Source: Augochlora pura | Lineage: Eukaryota; Arthropoda; Insecta; Hymenoptera; Halictidae | Length of the DNA: 64,000 bases | NCBI RefSeq assembly: GCF_028453695.1 | Contig: NC_135774.1 | Location: 21,762,001 to 21,826,000, forward strand | Reading direction: 5' to 3' | Part shown: piece by piece, positions 47,780 to 59,700 of the stretch | Layout of the letters: each line of letters starts with the position of its first letter | Position numbering within the stretch: the stretch's first letter is position 1 | The notes under the pieces: generated by a model | Database searches by the model: none | The model's input: only the letters and a program-made list of their open reading frames with translations | What the model was told of the DNA's origin: nothing | Made by a program: the position numbers and the translations under genes

Positions 47780-50700
47780 GCGAGAAAAATATTTTCGAGG
47801 AGGATGAATTTTCGATGAATTCAACATTGGATATAAACAACGTCCCTAGAAAGAGGAAAGCTATTATTACGACCGTTGACCACGATGCTGAAATTGGAAG
47901 CATATATGGATTCGACGTACCTTACGCACGACAATATTCGGACTCGATAAGTGGTAATAAAAATATGTGGAAAACTCCTTCATGAATAATATGAATCGTA
48001 CGAATTATTCTGCTTACGTATGCAATTGTCGGCGTTTTATTAATCTTTTCGAAAAATAAATTCTTCTTCTACAACAAATACAGCTAATTGTATTTAAAGA
48101 GAAAACTAGAGCATGATATTTATAATAATAAATGTTTAATCAGTTTCTTTAGGGGAGAAGACTAGAAGCCAGCTGCGCCTTAATCGGAAATGTGAGCTTT
48201 GAAAATTCTTTAAATCTTCATATATCTGCAGTGATCATAATACATCGTATCAGTTGGAATGCTTTAATTTTCTCCAGTTAGAAGTGTGGACACAGTCAAT
48301 CTTGGCAGCAGCGTTAAAATTTTCGACGAAAAACCATACGCCCCAATAAAATGCAGCAATCTTAATATTTCGACTGGAAGTAATCGTAATCTGCAGGAGG
48401 TGGTGGATAACGAGATCGCAGATTACGAGAAAGCTGCACTAAACACGGAGGCCAATTGCACTGACAAGTATGTATATATGTATATAAACAAATATTTTTC
48501 CTTAAATTATATAATAATAATGATATAATTGATGTAGTTCGTAATGTAATAATAGTGATATAATCGCGTCATGATAATAGTAAATAATAAATTTATATAA
48601 TTAAATTTATATTATTAAACTGTATTTATGTTTATATTAATAAATTGTATTTATATAAATTTGGTCAATTAATCATTTTCTATTTCAAAATATAGACAAT
48701 AACAAAATATTATTAATATTTACAACTGTGCCGAATGGACGAATTTCTAATTCTTCTAAAAATGTCTTGGATGTGGTCGACTTTGTTTGATTAATTAAGA
48801 TTGCTTTCGCGGTTCCAAAAAAAAAATCCCATTTAACCGAACTCAGTTTACTTGCTTGTCGAATAACTGGAGTACGTAACTGGTCAGTTAACTGGCAGTG
48901 TCAATGCGCCGGGTTCCTAACTATACAAACAGTAGCGATGAAGAATCACGGCACTGTGCAAAGAACCGTCTGCCCCCGAGGCTATTTGGTCTTACATAAA
49001 CCGGCATTTAACCTGGACCTGATTCGCTTGCATATACGTGGTCCGTTTGAACTGGCGTTAAAGGGATCTTGGCGGCTTAGCGCACTAAACAAACGTTACT
49101 TTGGTTTCTCCATCTTCAATAGCCTCTTTGCGAATAATCCGCATTACTTTCTGTCCGAAGACTAAACGTTAACCCCTTGCACTATAATAAAGAGTGAGAA
49201 TCGTAACGAATGTTTCGCGCACGATTCGATAAATATGACTGCCAAACATTTCTATGAAATCGAAACAAATTATGAATCTTCTGTCATCGAAATCTTGGAT
49301 TGAAAGTAAATGAGGACTATCGGGACACTAAATCATCTCACGACATCAAGGAAATAATTAACACTAATAATAGCTAAACTAAATAACTAATAAACTAATA
49401 ACTAAACTAATAATAGCTGGTGACATGAACTATTTTTGTGACGTCAAAATTAAGCACTAGTTCATTTAATATCAATTAACAATGAAACTATACAAATTAT
49501 ATATATCAAATTTATGTTTGTAGAATCTAAAGTAAGTGTTCTGACTTATTAAAAAACTATAACTGACTTAAACTATAACTGTTCTGACTTATTAAAAAAC
49601 TATATTCATTAATTCAACAAACAGTAAAGATACGGGAGTAAAAATTTATCAAATACGATGGTGTCCGAATATTAAGAATTCAACGATTCTTTTCTTCCGG
49701 CGAGGTGTCACTTATCCAGGGAATAACTTTAATTTAATGAAATTAAAAGAGTGAAACTAATAACTTATTTTATTCGTGCGCAAAGTTTCGTAACCTTTGG
49801 ATTTTATTAATTCACCAACGTCCCTCGTTAGTTAGAAAGATTTGCCATAAGTTATTTAATTCTACGAGAAGCAGTGGTTTACACAATGGTTTTTTATTTA
49901 TAGATCCGAAGAGAAGCCATTCGCAAAAAAAATATTCGACAAAGTGGTGGAATTTTTCGATCTGAATTTATTGCGAGACCCAATTTTTGTGAATATTATG
50001 GTCGGCATGTCGGCAGCCATCTTTGCCGAAGCAAACTTTTCTACGTTGACGCCTTTTATTTTAACGGATATGAAATTGACGACCAAGGAAATTTCGACCA
50101 TTCTTAGCATCGTCGCCGCCATGGATTTACTTTTTCGAAGTCTAGCTCCGTTTCTTGGAGAATGGCTGAACCAACCACCACGAATTATGTACATGATAAG
50201 TTTGATGCTTTTAATCATTACTAGATCATGTGAGTATCATAATGTAATATGCAACATGATATTGATATACTGGGTGGGGCAAATAAAGTGTTACAAAGCA
50301 ATGTCTCCATTATCGTTATTGATACGCGAAAATGCTTGAGGAACAAATTGTTTGGTTCGAAGGGGCACATTACTGACTTGATAAATGTCCATACTTATAG
50401 CATGTAAATATTAAGTAAAATTATTAAAGTCAACTTTTTCTTTCAATTTCTCTTGCATAGATGGAGAAATAATAATTGTGAACTTATTTTTGTTTCTAAC
50501 AAAATATGCAATTTCCAATTTATACAAATGATAATGTAATCGTCAGTAATATTGAGCTATTTGTCTTTTATCGCACATTATTTGTTCAGAGGTACAAAAC
50601 AATACAATTGCGAGAGTACAACAATTAGTTTTGATACAGTTAAGATGAAAATTCATTCACGGTCTTCAACAGTTAAAATTGCTGAATTATGTAATAAAAT

Positions 50701-51915
50701 TATATGATTCACTGTGTTGTATTCATTCTGTCGGTTAATTATTATCTGCTAGCTTTATTTCATGTAAACGTTCTTATGCCAGTCAATATATCGCTATCTT
50801 GATCGAAGGACGCCGATGATATGAATTCGTTAGTATAATTTTTCATCTGCATTATAAAACTTGAATTAATCTCTGACACAGCTTTAATATTTGCCAATGG
50901 GTTTACATCGATGATACCCGTCGCCATTGGATTAGGGGCTGCCAAAGGAATTCGTTCGATCTATATGTCTCTGGTACTACCCCACTACGTCCCCATTAAC
51001 AGGTTACCTAGCGCAAATGGGATTCACATGATCATGAATGGCACCATGTTTTTAATCGCTGGTCCTATCATAGGTATGTAGAAAATTTGAGCAAATAGAT
51101 ACAAATCCATATATACATATATATATATATCGAAACACCTAATAAATTACAAACTCCGTATTTATACTACGATAACGTGACTGCTTTACAATGACAGCAA
51201 TAAATATTAAATATATAATTATCACGCAGATGATAAAAAGAAATAATGCGAAACTAATCCACATTCGATATAAATAAATTGATATAAAATAAATAAATCG
51301 AATTACATATAAATAAATATATAATTTGATGTAAATAAGATATATAATATCTTGTTTCTTTACATTGTTATGTATATTATGCACCTTAAGTGTAATAGTA
51401 GAAGCTAAGTCTCTGTAAAAACGAAATCAAATTATATTAATAGTTTCATAGTTGTTAAATGGTGCAAAGATGCAGCCTCTTTTTTTCAAAGATGGAACAA
51501 ATTTTTAGCGTAACCACTACCAGAAATTAATGGTTCTTAACATCTGTATTAAATAAAAAGAGGCGCTCGTTAAGATAATAAATACATTCATAGTTAATTA
51601 GAACTAAATAAAAATATCAAAGTACAAATAATTATAAATTAATTAGCAATATATATATCTGTGATCAGATTGTGTCGAGTAATTTTTCAGAAAATATAAT
51701 CGCGATATAATCATTTTTTTATACCATTCTACGCTAATATTTCTTTACTTACAATGATTGCAGGTATAATACGCGATAGCGCCGGATATTACACGCCCTG
51801 CATAGTGATGATGAATTCCATCACTGCACTCACTGTGATAATATGGTCTGTGGAGATGATCATCGTAAGGAGACGAAAGCTTCGATTGAAGGAAAAGGAA
51901 CAGGACAACTCCTAG
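47780..51915 (+). CDS. SLC16 transporter, second loop/TM7-9 exon set plus the only visible TM10-12 exons
   Basis: Exons: 47780-47953, 48278-48467 (loop), 49904-50229 (TM7-9), 50882-51073 (TM10-11), 51764-51915 (TM12 and tail, stop TAG). Exon 49904-50229 is a diverged paralogue of 44622-44946: FFDLNLLRDPIFVNIMVGM against FFDLDLLRDPVYVNLMVGL. Both end in phase 1 and fit 50882, which encodes GAAKGIRSIYMSLVLPHYVP, a typical TM10 region. No exon with PDGGWGW or other TM1-6 sequence precedes 47780. The acceptor at 47778-47779 (phase 1) follows a good pyrimidine tract with no earlier AG. So this is either the 3' part of a tandem gene whose 5' half is lost or in the gap, or an alternative exon set of the first gene. 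A weaker acceptor at 47798-47799 would fit phase 0, as left by exon 5. Confidence 0.8.
48938..49165 (+). other. Uncharacterised ORF in transporter intron
   Basis: 75 codons in a GC-richer patch (about 48840-49168), starting MKNHGTVQRTVCPRGY. No known domain recognised and no splice signals tie it to the transporter. It ends directly beside a TTAACCCC repeat end, so it may belong to an unknown mobile element. Confidence 0.25.
49169..49330. repeat. Single end of a family 3 piggyBac-like MITE
   Basis: TTAACCCCTTGCACTATAAT matches the inverted right end at 38835-39052. No matching second end was found; the right limit is approximate. Confidence 0.4.
49430..49685 (+). mobile_element. Solo terminal repeat of the Tc1-like element
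   Basis: Matches 40665-40850: GACGTCAAAAT, CTATACAAATT, AAAGTAAGTGTTCTGAC, ATTCAACAAACAGTAAAGA, ending CAAATACGATGGTGTCCGAA. A 40-base part (TGTTCTGACTTATTAAAAAA) is duplicated within it. No transposase sequence accompanies it. Confidence 0.75.
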
Positions 51916-52023
51916 TAGTTTATATACGTATAATAGCGATTAGTAAACTGCGAATTTTATATACAGAAAAAAGGTTGATCAAACTTATAAGTTATCTCAT
52001 CATTATCGACAAGTATAGCTTTA
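51916..52023. other. Transporter 3' UTR region
   Basis: Short sequence between the transporter stop codon and the next MITE. No AATAAA was seen close by, so the 3' UTR may extend into the MITEs. Confidence 0.35.
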
Positions 52024-52270
52024 TTAACCCTTTGCACTCGATGCCATTTTAACTGTAAATTTAAAATCATTTTTCCGATGTACAGTATTGCCATTTTAAG
52101 TAACAAAATGCATTTTATATATACCAAATTAACTATTGTGATTCATACCAAATCTTTCATTTTTAACAATTTATTCAAGATTAAACTTTGTTGCTATAAA
52201 GATTATTTTAATAGGTAACAGAACAATTATAGTGGTGCCTCAGAATCACCACTCGTGTGCAAAGGGTTAA
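52024..52270. mobile_element. piggyBac-type MITE (family 1)
   Basis: TTAACCCTTTGCACTCG to CGTGTGCAAAGGGTTAA, 247 bp. Shares its right TTAA with the next element. Confidence 0.82.
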
Positions 52271-52517
52271 CCCCTTGCCGTATTTTGACGAGACTGGCTC
52301 GTCATAGTAATATCTATTAATATCTTGTTCATTATAAATGTTATTGCGTTCTTTTAAGCCGGAATAAAAGTCTGTCCTTTTGTCATCGGTATCTAACAAT
52401 TTAAGTAAAGGTAAACAAACGCAATAAATATTGTTCCTTTTCCGTCTATGAAATTATCACAGTAGAAAAAGTACTAATTTTTGTAACTATGAAGGAAACA
52501 GTACGGCAAGGGGTTAA
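52267..52517. mobile_element. piggyBac-type MITE (family 2), intact
   Basis: TTAACCCCTTGCCGTATTTT to CAGTACGGCAAGGGGTTAA, 251 bp; the best-preserved family 2 copy. Abuts the family 1 copy through a common TTAA at 52267-52270. Confidence 0.82.
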
Positions 52518-55189
52518 GAATTAGACTGACCTGATTTTGCACTCAAATTTCCTACCTGTATAGTTTTAAGTATAGTATACGTATTAGTCGGTTTTAAGAA
52601 ATCATTGCTACACTGTCACCAACTGCAATGCGTTTCTATAATACGGCATTTTATAATTATTTATGCTCATGATTGTTAATATCTTTCCCAATACGACATC
52701 GTGTCAAAAGTTATTTGTTTCACGTGTGCAAATATATTCTATTTATATATTTTAGTGAAAAAGAAACACATCCAAGCACATTAACCAACGTGCAGTATTA
52801 TTTTTCTCATAACAATAATTACATTAAATTAATTTAATTTCACTTAAATTAATTTTATTTAATTTAGTTTCTTATAGGCTCGTTCTTAGTTGTAAATAGT
52901 AATTGTATGTTTTTCGATTTAATACGTGTCCGTTTATCATTAACACTATGCGTGTGCAGAATATGTATAAGTATGAGAGAATTTAATTTGAAAGAATTCA
53001 AATTAAACTATATGACATGTAATCATGAAATTGTATTATGGTATTGCATTGAATTGTATTGATAGGGAAGATGTCATGCGTAACGACGTAAATTATATCG
53101 TACAATAAATATTAATTGATGTGTGAAAATTTGATTATTGTCTTTCACCTCGCAAATGAACAGAACTTTCTCTTGATCATAGTCTGTTTTTAATACGCAT
53201 CGCACGAGTGACCGTGATATGCGATTAATAAATTGCAGAAATAAATACGCATTTTCGTAAACATGTTCAAAGAACTATTAAAATAATATTAAAAAATGTA
53301 TTTTCTAATTTTGTTTAAACAGTACAATAAATAACGTTACACTAAACTTTCCCAAAGAATAAAACTCTGCAGAAAAAAATACGATTTATATTTATCATTA
53401 ATTTGCAGAAAAGACATTATTCAATTAGGATCTAGTTGGTGTGTAGTTGGTATACTGTCTTCTTTAAAAAAAAAAGAATAATGATGATCAGCTAGATTGT
53501 TTTCCATATTTTACAGTAGTAACAAATTCTACGACACTTTCTACATGGTACAGTAACCATCGTATCATCTTGCCTTTAATTAAGGTCATGTGCCTGTTCA
53601 ATGTCGTTCGCTGCACGGAATAGACTTAATGACGTGAAGTGTTTCGTTACTTCAGCTCCGGTCTTTTTTACAGCCGCGATCTACCGCGGCAACAATGGGT
53701 CGTTTTTTCCCAGAACCTTCCGGTAAAAGTTCTCGTACACCGTGCAGAAATCAGCATGCCACCGCGAGCTTTGTTTAAAGAAGATGATTACGTCTATTTT
53801 ACGCTTTGGTAAGCCTTGAAAATATCAGATGACGAGCTTCTCGTGCTAAACACAATATACATATATATTTTATATTATTTATATAAAAATTAAACTTATA
53901 TATAAATAATCAAAATTTACTAATTTAATCATTACAATTAAAAAACAATTATTTTAAATATTTTTTTATAAAAATTTATATTATTAAATTAAATTATTTA
54001 ATTTAAAATATAATTAAATTATTAAATTTTCAATAAAATAAATCAAATTTTATGACTAATTATATATGACTATATACAAAAAATCCTATATACTTTACAT
54101 AAAAGTGGACACGATAATAATACTATTAATAATAATTTTGTTTTATCCATGGAATATGAGTATGCAGAGTTAATTTTTTAAATTATATATGTATACATGA
54201 TTGTGTACATCGCAAATGAAATTTAAAAAGTTATACTTTAAGTTTGCTTTCATATAACATATTACAAATCGAGTCTCTGAAAAATTGTACAACTTTAAGT
54301 TTATTTATTCGGTATTTTATGAATCTTGCCTTTAAAATTCTATAGAAACATCTGACTTTTATATAGTATTTTATAAATCAAATCTTTAGAACAATATACT
54401 TTAACATCGCTTTGATATAGTATTTCATAAAACTAGTCTTCGAACAGCAATATTTTATGCTCTTTCCTCCATACAATAATTTATAAATACTAGATTTAAA
54501 CGCAACTTTATGCAATCATTCAAGAAATAATTTATAAATTAAATAACTTGATTTATTCTATTTGAAGCTTTCGTCATGTTAGGTCAAGCATATATTAAGT
54601 GTTATAATGAAGACAAGAAATCTGCATCTTAACCAAACGGTATTACATTTTCGCTAGAATCATCGCCGCGAATATAACCTTCTTTCGATTCAACGAGCGA
54701 TTCTCTGACGGACAACTCGTTCATCGGAAATGTCAAAGTTGACTTTGTTCTTGTCTCGACGGCGCCATTACGGCGCTTTAAACTGTAAGGAAATTAGAGA
54801 GTCGCGTCTTCTTAAATTTCAGTCACGAAGTTATGGTAAGGTGTCTGCGCTTTTCAATCGATGGGGCAACGTGAACCGGAATATGATCTCCTTTCACCGT
54901 ATAATCGGGAAAGTCACGAAACATTGTCAATCTTTCGGCGCGCTCTATACGTATGAATGTGCAGCGACGCCTGCCGTCTGAATATAAATGGCCGAAGCCG
55001 TTTGGCCGGTTACCAATTACGTGAAATCATCGAAAGTGAGGGATAAGGAAAAGCGTAAGGTTTTGTTTCATTTTTTCCTTTTTCGGTGAAAATCTAGCAA
55101 AGCGAAGGAAAGTCGCTGGGAGCGCGTAAACGTTCATGCATCGAGAAACTTGACACACTCTTGGACAAATAGACAATTTGATATATTTT
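52518..55189. other. Intergenic, no gene recognised
   Basis: Mostly AT-rich; 53850-54060 is close to pure A/T low-complexity sequence. GC-richer patches at about 53580-53800 and 54650-55000 contain no recognisable domain (an 83-codon ORF at 54730-54981 is unassigned). Confidence 0.4.
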
Positions 55190-55394
55190 AAATATTTTTC
55201 AAATATTTTCAAATATTTTTAAATATTATCAAGTATTTTTAAATATTTTTCAAATATTTTTCAAATATTTTTCAAATATTTTTCAAATATTTTCAAATAT
55301 TTTTCAAATATTTTCAAATAATTATTTAAATATTATATTTAAATATATATATATTTAAATATTCTCAAGTATTTTTAAATATTTTTAAATATTC
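55190..55394. repeat. AT-rich tandem repeat, about 11-bp unit
   Basis: Roughly eighteen degenerate copies of AAATATTTTTC, with 10-12-bp variants, some having AAGTATTTTT; a TA run interrupts it near 55345. Confidence 0.85.
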
Positions 55395-56552
55395 ACACGC
55401 ACGTGTCTCTTATTTCTAAATTATCGACAGGATCGTGTTCGTATCGGAAATGGTAATAAGTTTCGTAATTAATACCGTATCGTTTATTTAACGTTTCATA
55501 ACTTGGACAAACGGTTGCCAATCAATCTTCTAATATAATACAGTATTAACTAGAAAATTTACACTTTAGCGTACTAATAATTACGCTTACGATGAACTCA
55601 CGCTTATCGTACTAATCGTATCTTAATCATCGTATAATATATAAATATATTTATAATGTATATATTTACAAAGCACCAAAGTTAAATACTGTCTGTATAA
55701 ATGTAAAGATATTGTCCATAGCAGAGTTCGTGCAGTATTCCATGGTTATAGAATTAAAATGGTTGCTCTTGTAGAGAAAAAAAAAAACATTTGAAGTACT
55801 TACTTTCGTCGAAGACTTAACATTGTTCGAGTCTTTTTACAAAATTATCTATTATTTTACAAACGACTTAAACGTAATGATAGTATAAATACTCACTGGC
55901 CATTTGCAAAGTTCCGTGCTTACGCTCGACCGTCGATAATTATTTCGTACGTATATATTATTATACGGTATCGTTAAAGTAACAGGAATACGTATGTTTT
56001 GTAAAGTTAGAAGTTCACTAATTATTGGCAGTTATTTAGTATTGTTCCTAACTCTCACATACTTCGCGATAGTATCCTCTTATCATCGCTTAGCTCGCGA
56101 AACCTGTAAACAATATTCATTTGACATCACTCAGTTATTTGACAAGAAATTGCTTCAATATCAAAGTGATATTAAAATCGAATACACATTTACGTCCATT
56201 ACGATAGTTACTCTTTCGTGCACAAATCTTCAATAAACATTCATGTTATTTTAGTCTAAACTGTCACTGTAATGTGTATTTCTTATTTGAACGATTTCGT
56301 TTACCCGTCAATAAATAAATAAATAAATAAATACGCTATTTAAATTGCACAAATCAACAGTTGAGAATTTCTTAAAACATTGTCCGAAAGCGTTAACAAT
56401 TTTATCCGTAATTCAACAAATTATGTATTCGAATTAGTAATATTAAAATCAAGAATTAAAGTATCGTTAATAACAACGATTGGTTTTAAAGTTATCGTTT
56501 AACTAAAAATGATTGTGCTCCTTCCACATACAGCTTCCGGTAAATAAAGTGA
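55395..56552. other. Intergenic, no gene recognised
   Basis: AT-rich; a short AAAT microsatellite lies at about 56312-56332. An 80-codon ORF at 55994-56236 begins with a hydrophobic stretch, but no family is recognised. Confidence 0.35.
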
Positions 56553-56757
56553 TTAACCCTTTGCAACTCGAAGCCATTTTAACTGGAAATTTAAAATAAT
56601 TTTCCTGGCTTCTGATATTTCCATTTTATATAACAAAATTCATTCTTGATAAACAATTTTTTTAGATCTAAGCTACGATGATATCTATAAAAATAATTTT
56701 TGTGCCGCAACGATTTCAATGGCGCTACCGAGTCGCCACTCGAATGCAAAGGGTTAA
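56553..56757. mobile_element. piggyBac-type MITE (family 1), internally shortened
   Basis: TTAACCCTTTGCAACTCG to CGAATGCAAAGGGTTAA, 205 bp, about 40 bp shorter than other copies. It ends 34 bases from the stop codon of the proline-rich gene and may lie in its 3' UTR. Confidence 0.8.
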
Positions 56758-56790
56758 TTTTTGTTATGAAAAAACTTTCGATTACTTTCT

Positions 56791-59700
56791 CTATCTTTCT
56801 ACCTTCGAGTGTCCAGCATAAAGCACGGGTCCGTCCACGACATCGTCAGCCGCTTTATCATCGCCTCCTTCTAAATTCAGGGTGGCGAATTCGTCGTGCT
56901 CCATGATCCCCCATAAAGGAATCTCCTCCTTCCCAGTGGAGGCGACTGCTAAATTGTTCACCGCTTGCGGGAGCACCTGGTAAGCTTTCTCGATCGCGTC
57001 GAACTCGTCCGTGCTGTCGTTGCTGTTCTTCAAATTGTTCCCGTTCAATTGATTCGTTTTCTCGAAGTTCTCCCGTTTCTGTTTCTCGTAATTCGTCTTC
57101 GAAGACGTCGCCGGGACCGACTGCGGCGTCACCACGTAAATTTTTTCTTTGTTCACCGACGACGTCGTCACAGAATATCCGCCCCAAGTTTGATCCGTTT
57201 CCGTTGCAGCTTTACTCGTGCTCTCCGAATCGCTGGACGACGATTTCGATGTTTCCACTCGAACGGCTTGTACCGGCTACGAAATAAAATTAATTTTATT
57301 ATTATTTATAATAGTTCAACTTTCTGCCTGAACATTGCTTTATCCTTTTTTCCTGATATTTAACTAACAATCGTACGTTACTATTATACGCGTTGTGATT
57401 TTTTAATATTTCATTGTTTCACGCATTTATATAAATGATAGAATTCAACGAGTAAATAATAAAATTGCGATAGAAGAATTCGATATAAAATAAATATTTT
57501 AAACTTCCAGTGTAACTTCTTCAACCCCTTACCGTACTTTAACGAGCCAGACTCGCGATGGAGGTTTCTAATAATAAGCTGTTAGATATTAATGTTCATC
57601 CGGTCCTTTAACTGAGAATCACATTTTATTCTCTCGCAGCAATATATAAACATTCGAATAGACGAAATTCCTTTTTCTTCTATGAAATTAGTGCGATCAA
57701 GAAAATTCTAACCATAGTAATTGCAAAGAAAATGGTACGGCAAGGGGTTAAACTAGTATTGATTTCTTATAATTGTTGTTACAGTTCTCGTGTCACATTT
57801 CACATCGATTAAATCGACAGTTTACAACAATTGAAAGAATATTACCGATTGAACTGTTTCGATATGATTGCTGGATGAACCTTCGTGATCCACTTCGTTG
57901 AAGCTAAAACCGGTCAATGAAAACGACTTCACGCTCTCCCTGGTTTCTTTCGATTCGTTCGTGTGGTCGCCGGGCTCGGTTGTCGTCAAGTACTCTGTCG
58001 GGATTTTCTTAGACGGCAGGAGATAAGGACGCGATGAACTCGGTACGATAGTACTGGACGTTGTTGGTTTCGAGTATTCCTGAATAATAAATTTTACGTT
58101 ACTCCCAGATCACATTTTCTTTTTTCTTTTGGGAATGTGTACTGTATTATTTCGCAGCGAGTAGCAATTCAATAATAACAATTATTGTAGACACGGAATA
58201 TAATCGGATATATTCTGAAACACTCGTAATATAAATATCGGATTACTTTCTCGCGTAATACTTTATTTAAAATTTCATTCGGATATCTTTTATTTCACTT
58301 TATATTATAATATATTGCATCTCATTTTATTACCTTTTAATAAGATAATTCGTTTACTTTATTATTCCTTCGATAGTAAACTTATGTATTTAATTAACAC
58401 ACTAAGACAATTACAGTTATCCAAGGTATAATAGGAAACTTTTCTACAATATATTAAATAAATGATATTTCGAAAATAATAATAATAATAGTAAAAATTG
58501 TATAGCATATTACCAAGGTTTAAGAGCATCAGAATGATTAAACAAATTGAATCTTACCTGTATCGTCCAATTGTCAATGTTCTTCTGCAGCCTCCGAACG
58601 TCGATAGAACTGTTCGCTTTTATGGTTCTCGTATCGTTAAGCCTCGCTTGCAACGCTCTTACGTTCGTATCGTGTGAATCATTGACGCTGAATTTCGCTT
58701 CCAATTGATTGATCAGTCGAACATCGTTTCTCGATTCTTGTTGAAGATAATTATTAATATTCGTATCGCTGAATAGCGGAACTTTCCTCGGCTGTGTCCT
58801 CTCGCGATTATTTTTCGTGCTCCAATCCCCGGAAGATTGTTGGAACGGTATTGGCGTATAATCTGACGTGTACGGTATTATGACTTGCACCTAAAACAAC
58901 ATTATTTCGTAATAAAGAACGCATTTCCCGTCCGCTGAACTCGGGACTCTTGTACGCAAGAACCGCAATTACCAACACGACGATACGCGCGCGTTGCCAA
59001 TGAAATTTATGAAATGTCACTGGCGTGACTGTCGCAGAAACCGGGTTCGTTGGTTCGCTGCCAGCGAAATTTTGTCAGCGCCGACCTAAACCTCACGGAT
59101 TTGAATTCGTTTTCATCGCAGAAAACATTTCGAATCGATTAACCCTTTGCACTCAAAGACATTTCAACTGCAAATCTAAAATGATTTCTCTGGCTTCTAG
59201 CATTTCTATTTTATGTAACGAAATTCATTCTACGCATATGAAATCGAGTCTCGTGACTCTCGTATGACAATTACACTTTCAGCAAATATTTCAATCTAAC
59301 CTTTGGTGATATCTATAAAAATAATTGTGGAATGTGTTACAACAATTTGAATGGCGCCGCAGGGTCGCCACTCGAGTGCTAAGGGTTAATAATCTCTGCT
59401 ACGACAAGAATATGAATTCTGAAGGTTTAATAACATGTATATTTAGCAGCAATCCATTTTATAATGTTTTTAATTAACGATCTCTGCTTTTAAGATTCTC
59501 CTGGGAACAACTATAGAACATAAATCGTCACAAACAACGATATAACAATTGACTAAAGATTAGAAATTGATATTTTTATTGACCGATCGTTATATATGTT
59601 GATCAATTTTTCTTGTTACTAACAAATATCACAAGATTTCGTGTACAATATAAAATATATTGGGTCAATGATATATACATATATGACAATGATATATAAT

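Noticed and set aside
54730..54981. 83-codon ORF in a GC-richer intergenic patch
   Set aside because: No recognisable domain and no splice context; left as intergenic.
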